64,000 nucleotides of DNA. Origin: Salminus brasiliensis (taxonomy: Eukaryota; Chordata; Actinopteri; Characiformes; Bryconidae). Positions 29,588-41,134 of this stretch are shown here, one piece after another. The notes under the pieces were generated by a model. The model worked only from the letters and a program-made list of their open reading frames with translations, did not search any database and was not told where the DNA came from. The first letter of the stretch is position 1. Every line of letters begins with the position of its first letter. Location of the stretch: assembly GCF_030463535.1 (NCBI RefSeq), contig NC_132893.1:23478782-23542781 (forward strand), in the 5' to 3' direction. The position numbers and the translations under genes are program-made.

Positions 29588-29901
29588 CCTTATTTTGTGA
29601 GCAATAAATATACAGGATGTACGGTTATAGTTTCAACCTACTTGTTAGAGTTGATTCTTCCTCTTTCTCCTCTACAGCTGTTTCAAACACAGACTCCACC
29701 TGCAGCAAAAAACCCAAACATTAACTTACATTACAAACATTAACATTAACTTACATTAACAAACATTAATTCCATAAATGTAAGTTTCAACCTTATGTCC
29801 TAGTATTAAACCTTACTAAAAATCCCTTTGCCATTTTTAAATCAAAGTTCTGAAACAGCCTTAAAAAAAAAAAAAAAAAAGACCAAAAAAAAAAAGGAAA
29901 G

Positions 29902-29937
<36 letters not shown>

Positions 29938-32900
29938 AACCCTGTCGAGAATGAGCACACCGCTCTCATCCATGTTGAAATGCGCCTTGATGCCTTTGGA
30001 CTCTGCGTCAGTGTGCTTTTTAAAGCTGTCACCCACTCCAGACAGCTTCACTGTTGTCAGGTTCTGAGAGCCAAACATCCTAAACGAGAAAGTGAGGGTG
30101 AGTGGCCGCGGCACATCCCATTCTGAAAATGCTCAATATTCATTGCTTTGCCATTTTACAGTAAACTACAAAAACCACAACATATTTGGCCCAGAAAGTA
30201 AATAATATGCATTTAAATAAAAACCTCTCAACAAAGGCCAGTCAGCATAAAGAAATCTCATTTTCACTTTTTTTAAGGCTATTCTGCAGTAAAAACTCAC
30301 TTCAGGTCATCCTGGCTGAGGAAGCCCAGATCCCCATAGTTGATGTAAAAAGCAAAGTCGTCAGTGTAACGGTTGAAGGTGATGACTTTGCGCTGGGGGT
30401 AAGGTGCCATTCTCTGGAAGAGAATGCGTTTGTTGTGCTTAATTCCCTTTACACCATCCTCTTCTTCAGTCTCACGACTGAACTCCACCTGAACAGAAGC
30501 GTTCAACAAAAAGGTGTTACCAGAGATGTGCTAGAAATGTGCTGTGGTAAAACAAATGCATTTCTATTTCAGCCTCAATGTGGTTACCCAACGTTTTAAA
30601 GCAAAGGTCTCACCTGTATTGGGAAAACAGCTGCATCTCGGACAAGGAAAGGCTTGACTTTAAACGCTTTACTGAGAGCTGCAGCCTGGTACACTGCACC
30701 CATAGCTGCTGCCTCGTCAGCATTTATATTCTTCCCCAGCTCCTCTCTATAGAGAACAGGACATAAAATAATTTTGAATGTTACCATTAACTAAGGCAGC
30801 AAACAACTTAAGTTATGTCCAATAGGGGAGAAAACAACTTCCGTTGATACAAATACAACTGGTATGTTAATTAGTCAGAGAATGATCCATCACTCAACCC
30901 TTAGAATTAGAAAACAGGCACCAATGGCCTTGAGCACCACCTACTGGACAAAAACTGCAATTAGTAACTAATTGGTTTTCATAAAAAAAAAAAAAGAAAA
31001 GAAGAAAGAAACGAGACGTTGAACCGTTTTCTAAGGAATGATGGTGCTCAAATTAGTATGTTTGGGCTGAGGTAGGGAGGTGATCAAATGGCCCAACCTC
31101 ATTAACACTCTTGTTGTTAAATGCAAATCAAACCCTCTCTATCCGCAGTGTAAAAACACTTAAATATTAAAAAGATGTGTCCTGCGAGTAATGGAGCATA
31201 ACCTACTTTCCCACTGATTTGAGGAGGACTTCCTGAACCCTGGGAACTCGAGTGGCCCCTCCAACCAAAATGACCTGTTCAATCTCATCCTGCAGGACAA
31301 GAATTTTTTGCCTTAAAATACAGTGTCCAAAAGCAACTATTACATGTAAACAGTATTAAGAAGAGCGCTTCTCTTCTCTTTTGGAGTGCCTCACCAAAGA
31401 CATCTCTGAAGAAGTGAGTGCCTGCTGCACTGGCCCAGGCACTCGGTCAAACAGATCAGTACACAGAGCCTCAAACTCTGCACGGGTCACCTTCGCCTTG
31501 AAGTCAATGTCATCCATCAATCCTTCAATCTGAAAGAATAGGACAAGTGTCAACAAACTGCATCTAAATATGGTCCAATCTGGTCAAAATGATCAACAGC
31601 TATAAAAATATAATACAAATACACCAAAGAAACAAATGGCCTTCTATTTTACAATGGGGAAAAACAGCAAGAGGCAGTCAGACATGCCCCAGCATCAACA
31701 GACCATATATTTAGGCATTAAATAAATCACAAATAACTACTTCCCCTAAAAGATGTATAGTGTAAGGATAACCTTAAAGACATGTCTCTTTCAGACTCCC
31801 TCCTTATAGAGATCTTCTGGGTAACCAGGCATCAAAAAAAAAAAAAAAAAAATCAATAAGGTTGTGAGGTGGGTGTTGATTACCTGCCTAATTTAGCTTT
31901 TTCTTACCTGAGCCGTATGTTCAGCGTTGGCACTCAGCACGGTCTTGAGCCTCTGAGCCTCCTTCAGCAGCTTGGCCATGGCACGCACGTTCTCTCTCAC
32001 ATCCTTTTTTGACTTCTTCTGCTCATTAAAGAGTTTGGCCAGGTGATCCCTTAGTCTCAGCTCCATCTCAAATCCTCCAAGTGTCCTATCAAAACTGAGG
32101 ACCAAAAGACAACAAGACATCAATCAAAGCTGTGAACATCTGCCTTCTGCCCACCCTTCATGAGACACCTGTACTGATTAGCCCAACGAGAAGGACTGAC
32201 CCAACACCACGGATCTGCAGCTGAGGTTGGGTGCCTGACTCTTTGGTCTTCACCGTCTGGTAAGTGACTATTGTGGCTGTTGTGCTGCCAGATCCCATGT
32301 CATAGAACATCACATTCTGCGTTGAAGAAGACAAACCGAAATGGATGGAGTTAATACCAGTTCAAGTTCAAGTCAGTATCAAAAATAAATAAATAAATAA
32401 ATAAATAAAGACACCCCCACCCCAACCCCCCACGCACACATTTTGATTTTGGTCAAACCACTGCATTAATATAAAGTACCTGGGCAGTGGAGTTGATATC
32501 TTTCCTCCTGAAGACTCCGTAGTTCAAAGCCACAGCTGTGTTGTCATTAATCAACTGAAGGACCTTCAAACCTGCCATCTGAGCAGCCTGTAGGACTGCC
32601 CTACGTTCTGCCTGGTTAAAAAAGGCTGGGACGGTTATTACTGCATCTTTAATGGGCTGTTCTGTGAAAAAAATAAAGAAAACATTTCAAAAACAATGCC
32701 CTCAACAGGTTACAGATGCATTTTACTAAAGCAGTCAGACCAAAAAAACAAACAAAAAAAAACAGATTTGAATAGTCAAACCTGCAAAATCCTGAGCCAG
32801 ACCAGAAGAGTAGTTCAGAACCATGCCCAAGATTTCCACTGGAGAATACTGCATCTCTCTGAGGCACATAAGAACACAAAAGTCTCAGCTTTTTAATGAA

Positions 32901-33934
32901 TCATGTATGGAAGGAGCCTCATGGGGTCTACAAAGCCTACCATCAACTATTATTATAAACCTACTGATGACTCCTGCTAAAAGGCCCATAAACAGAATAC
33001 TCACTCTGAATATTTGAAATACACAGTCCCTCTCTTCTCATCTTTCTGAATCTGGTGCTCAGGAAAGTGTTTCTGGTACTGTCCAACTTGAGGGTTATCA
33101 GCAGTCTTCCCCAGGAGGTTCTGGATATATCTGTACACCACTTTGGGATTCTTTACAGACTGCAATGATACAATTAGGGCTCATTAAATAATGATTCAAA
33201 AAAAAAAAAAAAAAAAAGAATTTAAAAACACAAAATGATACAGGTAGTGTTCAATGACTCACCACTCCCAAAGCCCCATCTCCAAATAGTCTTTCACTTT
33301 CTTTCAAGCACACAGCTACCGGAGTTTTTCGTCTGGACTCTCTGAAGCACAAAATAGGCAAGAGATTATTCTCTCTGACCTTGGGAGAGAACACCCTCAA
33401 AAAAGTATGTTAAACAGAATAAAAAGCTAAACCTATTAACTAGTTACAATGAACCATATTCATCTGATTCATACTTGTTTAAAGCGATTTCCATTGGCAC
33501 CCCAGGTTTAACTATAGCTATTTTCATCCATTCGCTCCCCAGGTCGACAGACATCACAGCAACCGAAGCTGTTAAATAGAAAAGTGAGTTACATTTAGAA
33601 GACTGAGAGGAAGCAACAACTCAAAAAATATATATATAGCAATGTCAAGTTCATGAAGAAGGATATTGAGGAGGAACTAATGGCCTCCAAACATTTCTTG
33701 AATATTACCCCAAATCATTTCCCAACCACATTCAAGTCCACATTTAAGCTTGTAGAAAAACTCTCTCACATTCATTTACATGTTTTCTATTATTAAACAT
33801 TGAGCTGGTCTATATCCACGGCAAAAAGGGGAGTCTGAATGTCCAGTATTTTCAATGTGTACTTCACCTGTTGGAGAAGGCAGGTGTGCTAAAGCAAGGC
33901 AAAACAGCGCCCATAACGCCAGCTTTTCCCTCAT
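25918..33934 (-). CDS. hyou1: Hypoxia up-regulated protein 1 (HYOU1/ORP150/GRP170), 23 coding exons
   Basis: ER-luminal large HSP70 (GRP170): a chaperone and a nucleotide-exchange factor for BiP. Exons, minus strand from 5': 33934-33868, 33568-33475, 33341-33263, 33159-33005, 32858-32782, 32661-32480, 32316-32201, 32094-31908, 31529-31395, 31289-31207, 30746-30614, 30488-30301, 30079-29941, 29699-29642, 29454-29378, 29299-29132, 28289-28105, 27990-27903, 27776-27520, 26939-26855, 26734-26485, 26387-26283, 25967-25918. All phases close, giving 985 residues (human 999). Signal peptide at 1-23; nucleotide-binding motifs [23 protein letters not shown] and [29 protein letters not shown] in the substrate domain; a Glu/Lys-rich acidic loop; and the helical-domain motif [17 protein letters not shown]. 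The C-terminus is SDEL, an ER-retrieval signal (human NDEL). Exon 17's acceptor (28290) has a weak pyrimidine tract and is the least certain junction. Confidence 0.97.
29527..29582. repeat. (AT)n microsatellite in a hyou1 intron
   Basis: Pure AT dinucleotide repeat of about 56 bp between hyou1 exons 14 and 15. Confidence 0.95.
31013..31140 (+). mobile_element. MITE family copy 6 (3' fragment)
   Basis: Only the late block of the family remains: AGGAATGATGGTGCTCAAAT, GCTGAGGTAGGGAGGTGATCA and CCTCATTAACACTCTTGTTG. It lies in a hyou1 intron. Confidence 0.6.
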
Positions 33935-34998
33935 TGTAACCTGCAAGAGACACAAAAAAAACATTAAACTATGGGGTACGTAATGTATATCATGCAAATA
34001 ACTGTCACTAATTCAGATGTACCAAAGCAAACGGCGTGTGCGTCATCTATTCTGACACCACATAAACTGACCAGTACTAATACAGGGTCACCCTTGTCAT
34101 CTATGACAAGGACAAGTGTTACTGGGCTGGAGAGAGAGCACCTGCTCCAGGTGCCGTCAGGTAAACTCCTTTTTAAACTACAGTCTCTCGTGCATATGGA
34201 AGCCTAAATCACTGAGAGAGTTAAACTTGGGAATAACATGTTAATGACTTGTGACTTCCACTGTCGTGCTCTTTGAACATGAAACGTGTTGCAATGTAGA
34301 CTACATCCTCCTGGCCTGATCCCGCCCACAGATGTGGGATAAAGCTGCAACACACGTGGGCCTCGTTACAATAGGGAACAGCAGGCTAGTATGTTCATGT
34401 GCGTGCATGCATGCATACACATTTCACACAGATGCGTGCTGCTCAAATCACTTAAATACAACCATCAGAATCAGACGTGCAGACTTGTGGCTTATCGTTA
34501 ACTTCTAGGCCTAAAGGGCACATTTAACAGCTTTCTTTAGCAGTGGACCAAACGCAGGCCAAGTGTGGAAACTTCTGGCCTTATTGCTCTTTGTCTAATA
34601 GTGACGTCCACATTGCTGAGGCAGCCTGATCATAATGACTGGGAGCACTAGGGGGGGTGTTATACCACCCTAAACAGCAACCAGACAACACACACGCTAA
34701 AGGCTAGGCTTTATGCTGACCGGTGGTGTTAAAATCGTGAGACTAACGCTCCTTTTTAAGTCTGCATAGTTGATAATGTGGTCGCGAACTGGTGTAAATA
34801 CAGCTAAGGTAACCCTGCTAGCAGTAAGCGCTGTGCTAGCTAGCAGTCTCAGTACGAGAAGGCGCATGCTAACCGCTTACATCCTGTAGCTAACAGCAGC
34901 TTAAGATGCAAACCTGAACAGCAGTTAGCTAAACAGAAGCAACTACACACAAAAGTTACACATCTCAAGCCAAAGCCGAGAAATGACACGAAACTTAC

Positions 34999-35160
34999 CT
35001 TGAAGAGCAGAAGTTTTATATGGGAGCTAAACGACCGGTACAAGTTACTGTTTCTGACAGGTGAACAACAAGAGAGGCTTTAAAAACCTGCAAATTCTCT
35101 CTCAGTAATTTTGAGATTAGTGTCGTTAAAGTGAACCCATGCGCCGACAGCTATTTATGC
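34999..35160 (-). promoter_or_regulatory. hyou1: hyou1 5' UTR exon and core promoter (approximate)
   Basis: On the minus strand a donor (CTTCAAG|GTAAGTTTC; exon end at 34999) precedes a 1.1-kb intron leading to the ATG exon. A TATA-like CATAAATAG lies at about 35151-35159 on the minus strand, placing transcription start near 35120-35130 (inference). Confidence 0.6.
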
Positions 35161-35229
35161 TCACACTACAGAAGCCTTCTCTGTCGCTTTCTTGCAGTCA
35201 CCGGCTTGTTCTGGCCACCGGGCCCTGAA

Positions 35230-35394
35230 CGCGGCGTGATCTCATTGGATCCACACGACGAGCCGCTCCGCAGGCTGAGCGCTGAACCCGGCAGAACGCC
35301 TGCCCCGCCCCTTCAGAGCCAAACAACGTGCTCTGATTGGTCCACGTGCCAGGCACAATGTTCTGCACACACGCGAGTACTTGATTGGTCCACG
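35230..35394 (-). promoter_or_regulatory. hyou1: ER-stress response elements of hyou1 (two ERSE-II, one ERSE-like)
   Basis: Two exact ERSE-II motifs ATTGGTCCACG (consensus ATTGG-N-CCACG) occur at 35336-35346 and 35384-35394. On the minus strand CCAAT-N9-CCGCG at 35230-35248 matches the ERSE consensus CCAAT-N9-CCACG with one change. Known: ERSE and ERSE-II recruit NF-Y with ATF6/XBP1 and drive unfolded-protein-response genes, of which HYOU1 is one. Confidence 0.85.
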
Positions 35395-36260
35395 TTCAAC
35401 AACGTGGGCGTGCTGACGATGATGCAACCAGGCCTTCATCTAATGTTTGTGCGACCATTTGTAGTTCTGAGTGCTGTGCAATTGTAGTTCAACATCTGTT
35501 TATTTAGCAACACAAAGTGCAGAACAATATACAAGTTCAGCGGTTTACAGGGAGTGAAATATTGATCCATTGCATTAGGAATTGTATATATACAAATATA
35601 TACAACGAAATAACGTAGAAATTTTGACGGTATTCAAACACAACAACCAACAATAACAATAGAAAAGTAAATAAACTGTGTTAATATTGTGTAAAGCGGC
35701 GGAGAAAAATATGCATTGAGAAAAAATGGCCCTGTAAACAAGTATGTAGGTAATAAATAGATATAAATATATCAAACGTATGTATTGCTGGGGAAAAATG
35801 AAACAACGAATAAATAGACGATTATACTACATGCAATATAATATAACATTAATGCTAGATTTTATTTATTTATTTTATATATTTGTTAAATATGTACTGT
35901 TTACATTTTGCACTGATGCACATTACACTTTATGTAGCTAGCTAGCTAGTCTTGTGTAGTGCTGTGTTGCTCTTTATTTCACCGTGGTCGTGAAGGAACG
36001 TATTTTAAATTTTTGACTTGTTTGATTTCCATAATTTTTGTAAGAGAATGAAAGAGCATTTTCTAATTTACTTTCTTATTCTATGTGCAAACTTTCACAT
36101 TCACAAAAGCATTAGCAAACGTTTTTTAATAATTTAAATATTTCTAATACATTAAAATAAATCGTTTATTTTGTTATATTTAATAATCTGCTCCTCTGAA
36201 AATAAATAAATTATATAAATATATTGGATAAATCGGATTAAAATAAACGGTGAACTCTGC

Positions 36261-36288
36261 TCACATGACCGGGGTGTCAGTCACATGA
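36261..36288 (+). promoter_or_regulatory. vps11: Paired TCACATGA (M-box/CLEAR-like) motifs upstream of vps11
   Basis: TCACATGA occurs at 36261-36268 and 36281-36288, exactly 20 bp apart and 28-55 bases upstream of the ATG. It is the reverse complement of the M-box core TCATGTGA bound by MITF/TFE factors and a near match to the CLEAR element GTCACGTGAC. Regulation by TFEB/TFE3 is an inference from motif and gene function. Confidence 0.55.
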
Positions 36289-36315
36289 TTTTGTAGAGGC
36301 AGACTCGCAGAGAAA

Positions 36316-39300
36316 ATGGCTGCGTTCTTGCAGTGGAGACGGTTCGTGTTTTTCGATAAAGAAACGGTGAAGGACCCGAATGAGAATGCGAAGAACTTCA
36401 CTCTGCCTCATGGCATATCGGCCTGTGATTCAGGCCGGGGACACATCGTTCTCGGAGATATCCTTACAATGCAGAGCTGCTGTTTGTTGTTGAGGCTAGT
36501 AGCATGTAGCTAGTGGTTATGACACAGTGAGTGTTTATCAGCAAATGTCAGTCTTGTAGTGAATTGAATGATTAACACGTTGCTGTCCGAATATTTTGCA
36601 CGTGATTGGTGAAGTTATATTATTACAATCATATGAAGAAATCTGTGTAGAGACATTTTAGCAAGTCATTAACCTGAACAAGGGATCTGTAGTTTAGCCC
36701 AAGTCCTGTCAGGTGGATGAAGCTGTGAATATTTGATTTGTGATTTCCTTCACTCTTGTTGTGCACATATGGATGGTCAGATTTGGTTTTTAAGTCGCTC
36801 TCTGCAGCTGACCTCCTTCCAGGCCTACAAGCTGCGGGTGACACACCTGTACCAGCTGAAGCAGCACAGCATTCTGGTTTCTGTAGGACAAGACGAGCAT
36901 GGCATTAACCCACTGGTAAGGACTGCTGTTTCGATGGTACAGTATCTGATGATGGTATTATTGAAATGCCTTTTTGTGTGAGACTGGGCCCTCCTTGCTT
37001 CTATTTCAGATACGTGTTTGGTATAGTATATAAACATTTCATCACTGTCATGCAAAAAACCCTGTTTCCAAAATGGCAATTCACAACAGAAAGTCTTAAA
37101 AAAACTCTACCCTGCTTTTGTTGGAGTAACTGCCTTCACTGTCCTCACCTCACTCCCTCCCCAACTCATCCCAAAAGTTTTGGATGATTCACCATAATTC
37201 CAGAGAATACGGTTCCACTGCTTCACAGCTCAATGCTAGAGGGCTTTATACCCCTCTAGCCCATGCCTGGCATTAGGCATGCTGTCAATAGGTTCATGTT
37301 TATTTCCTCCAGAGTCTCCTATTATATTGGTAGTACATACCTACAGGGACTAGACAAGCTGTGTGTGTGCTTTTGCACATATGTGTCAGTAATAGGTTAT
37401 CTTAAAGTACTAAATGCATTCATTAGAAAAAGTGTTTACAAACGTTCTGACATACAGTGTATACAGTCTAAAAGGCACAGTAACACCAAACAGCCTGTTT
37501 ACTTATAATACATACACATATTATACATAGAGGTTGGAAAAGGCATAGAAAATGAGCTACAATTGTTTTTGTTGCATTGAAGCTGAAGACAAAATGGTGA
37601 AACGTTCTGCTGTAAAGAACACTGGCCATCTGTTCTGTGTGTGTTTTATTTGTACACCAGGTTAAGGTATGGAACACGGATAAGAGGGACAGTGGCAGTC
37701 CTCTGTGCACCCGCATATTCCCAGCTATTCCTGGAAACAAACCCACAGAAGTATCCTGTCTTAGTGTACATGAGAACCTGAACTTCATGGCCATAGGTAC
37801 AATCTCTTGCTCTCTTTTTCTGTAAGTCTCTCTGTGTCAGTATTGCAGAATGTTAATGTATGTCAGTATAATCAGTCATTACTATCATATAAGCTGTTTG
37901 AAAGCAAACACTTCGTTCATATTTCTGTAAAATGAATAAAAAAAAAAGAAAAGAAAAACAAGTTACTTTAGTAGTTCATAAAGTCGTGGTCTTTTTTCAG
38001 GCTTTACAGATGGCAGTGTAGTTCTGACTAAAGGCGACATTACCAGAGACAGACACAGTAAAACACTAACTCTCCACGAAGGAAACTGCCCGGTCACTGG
38101 TCTGGCTTTCCGGCAAGCAGGAAAAGTCACACACCTGTTTGTAGCCACTCTTGAGAAAGTGCAGGTATAGTGTAATTATTTTATTATGCCAATGTTTCAG
38201 CATCAACACTTCTCATTTACCAATGATAAATGTAGAGAGAGTGATCTTGTATTCAGTGCTGCCTTTCTTGGTTTATTTTGTTCTTAGTGTTACACATTGT
38301 CAGTTAAAGAGTACCCCCGTTTGGAGCTGGACACACACGGTTGCGCCCTACGCTGTTCTGCCCTCACTGACCCCTCCCAGGACTCTCAGTTCATTGTAGC
38401 AGGAGATGACTGTGTGTATCTGTACCAACCTGATGAAAGGGGGCCTTGCTTTGCCTTTGATGGACATAAGATCCTGGCCCACTGGCACCGGGGCTACTTA
38501 CTGTTGCTTACACGAGACACCAAGTCACCTAACAAGTAAGAGTCTCTCTTATCGTACAACTAAAGTGAAGAGCATGGTGGTCTGCAAGTATGTGACACTT
38601 GCTAGTCTTGCCTGTGAATCTGGTCAAAAATGGACATTCAGTTATTATTCTGTAAATTAAATAGCAAAACATATATACCAATATTTGTTAGGACATGCCA
38701 TGAGACGATAATAGATGCTTTTGCGTGTTCCTCAGAGCCTTAAAGCTGAAGCATCAGTGTTGGATAGAAAACAGTAGCTAGTTCCCCTTATTATAGATAT
38801 AGTAGCTAATTAACTAAATACTTACAACAAATTGTAATTTGCTCTGTATGGTTTTTTTATTGTATGTTTTTAGATATAAGACAGGCATTTAATATACAGG
38901 CATCTAAACATTAGCAGCCTCCTAACATGTCATGTATAATTATTGGGAAAGTCCTTATCACTGACTTATCATTTTTTGATAAAAGTAATAGATTATAGGC
39001 TACTGAAGACAATATGAATAGGAGCAGTAAAAAAAAATCTACCATATTTTCCCCTCTATATCAGATATAACCTGTTATCAGTGTGGTCCCATAAGTAGGA
39101 TCTTCAACAGTTGTATCTGAAAATGACAGACCCCACTACAAACATTCAAAATGCAGTGGTGGATTCTTGGTTTCTTGTTCCTTTGCAAAAAGTTGGAAAT
39201 TGCTATCAAATTTCAAATTCAATTTTAGTCGTGTAATGAAATTAGACTTTGATTGGAAACTTGATTTTTGTCTCTTTCTGTCTCTCCTTATGACTCAGGC

Positions 39301-41097
39301 CTGACTTTGGGAGCAGAGAGACTTCTCCAACAGAAAAACAAGTCTTGACAATTTATGACCTGGACAATAAGTTCATCGCCTATAGTTCACCTTTCGACGA
39401 CATCATAGATGTCCTGGCAGAGTGGGGTTCATTTTACGTTTTGACAAGAGATAAAAAAATGTACATGCTGCAAGAGAAGGACACCCAGACTAAATTAGAG
39501 GTCAGTTCAGCTAGCAGTTATGCTGCTTTACTTGAATTTTGTTGTGTGTGTGTATGTATATATGTATATATATAAATGTCGATTCCATTTGTAATTTTTA
39601 TTGAACAATGTTTTAAGAGAACAATGCATGTGTACTACTGTGCTTCATTAGCAATATATTATACTGCTATTGTTTTTTGTTACTTGTAGATGTTGTTTAA
39701 GAAGAACCTGTTTGTGATGGCAATCAACCTTGCGAAAAGCCAACATCTGGATAATGATGGCCTGTCTGAGATATTCAGACAATATGGAGACCATCTCTAC
39801 ATCAAAGGGGACCACGATGGAGCGATTCAACAGTATATTCGGTAAGAACTCCCATAATCAGGAACTGTCATCAGTTTAATAGGTAATCTGTTCACCTGAT
39901 CACCTGACGTGATCTGATGTGTTTTGTAGAACGATTGGGAAACTTGAACCCTCCTATGTCATTCGTAAGTTCCTGGATGCTCAAAGAATCCACAACCTAA
40001 CGGCGTACCTGCAGGCTCTCCACAGACAGTCTTTGGCCAACGCAGATCACACCACACTGCTGCTCAACTGCTACACTAAACTGAAGGACAGCTCCAAGCT
40101 GGAGGAATTCATTAAGGTTTATTAAGGAATATTTTCATCTTGAGGAATGTTTGTGTGTGAATATTATTTAAATCACTATCTCTAAATGTAGTCTGTTAAA
40201 AAACCTTCTAAAACAATTAAACATCTGTATTAGAGAATTTATTGTAAAATACAGATCAATAATACTCTGTATAGTCTTAATGCATGATCAAGGAAATTAA
40301 AAAATTATTTTACAGCGCAAGGCTTTGAGTTGTACGCTGATCACGGTCTTCATTTCTCTGCCATTTTCAGAGCAGCGAAAGTGAGGTGCATTTTGATGTG
40401 GAGATTGCCATAAAAGTGCTGCGCCAAGCTAGTTATCACAGTCACGCTGTGTTCCTGGCAGAGAAACATTCACACCATGAATGGTATTTGAAAATCCAGC
40501 TGGAGGATTTAAAGGTAAAGGAGTCTTTTTCAAAGCTGTCCTTAGAGCTATGGTGGAGCATACTGTTGAAATAATGCATAAAATTTATATATGATGTGTA
40601 GTTGAGTGGACAATAAAGTAAAATGTATTGATTAAATTAATCATATCTAGTTTTTGATTTAAAAATACAACCTTAAGATTTTAAGTGATTACAATGTAAT
40701 TTCCTCTTTCTTTTACTGCTGAATTCAGAATTACCAGGAGGCGCTACGCTACATTGGGCGGCTGCCATTTGAGCAGGCTGAGACCAATATGAAGCACTAC
40801 GGTAAAACTCTGATGCACCATGTTCCTGAGAGCACCACTGTGCTGCTGAAGAGGCTCTGTACTGATTACCAGCCCAGCCAAGACTCTGCTGACCAAGACA
40901 GTCTTGACAGAATATCAGTGAATAAGGTTTTTGAATTATTTTTTTTAAGTATTGTTCTATTTAGGGCAGCAGCAAATACAGTTATTTGCTATAGATGGAT
41001 GCTAATATGAATGAGTAATTAAATACTCTGAAATCATTGTTTCTCCTTTCAAGCACAAACATATGCCACCAGCTGGATGAAAGTTTAATTGCAGGAC

Positions 41098-41134
<37 letters not shown>

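Noticed and set aside
29828-30114. Lysine- or phenylalanine-rich ORFs
   Set aside because: Translation of an intronic poly(A)/poly(T) tract next to hyou1 exon 13; only the exon part is real.
37742-37760. U12-like donor GTATCCTG inside vps11 exon 3
   Set aside because: It is coding sequence (EVSCLS) and the exon continues in frame to the proper donor at 37797.
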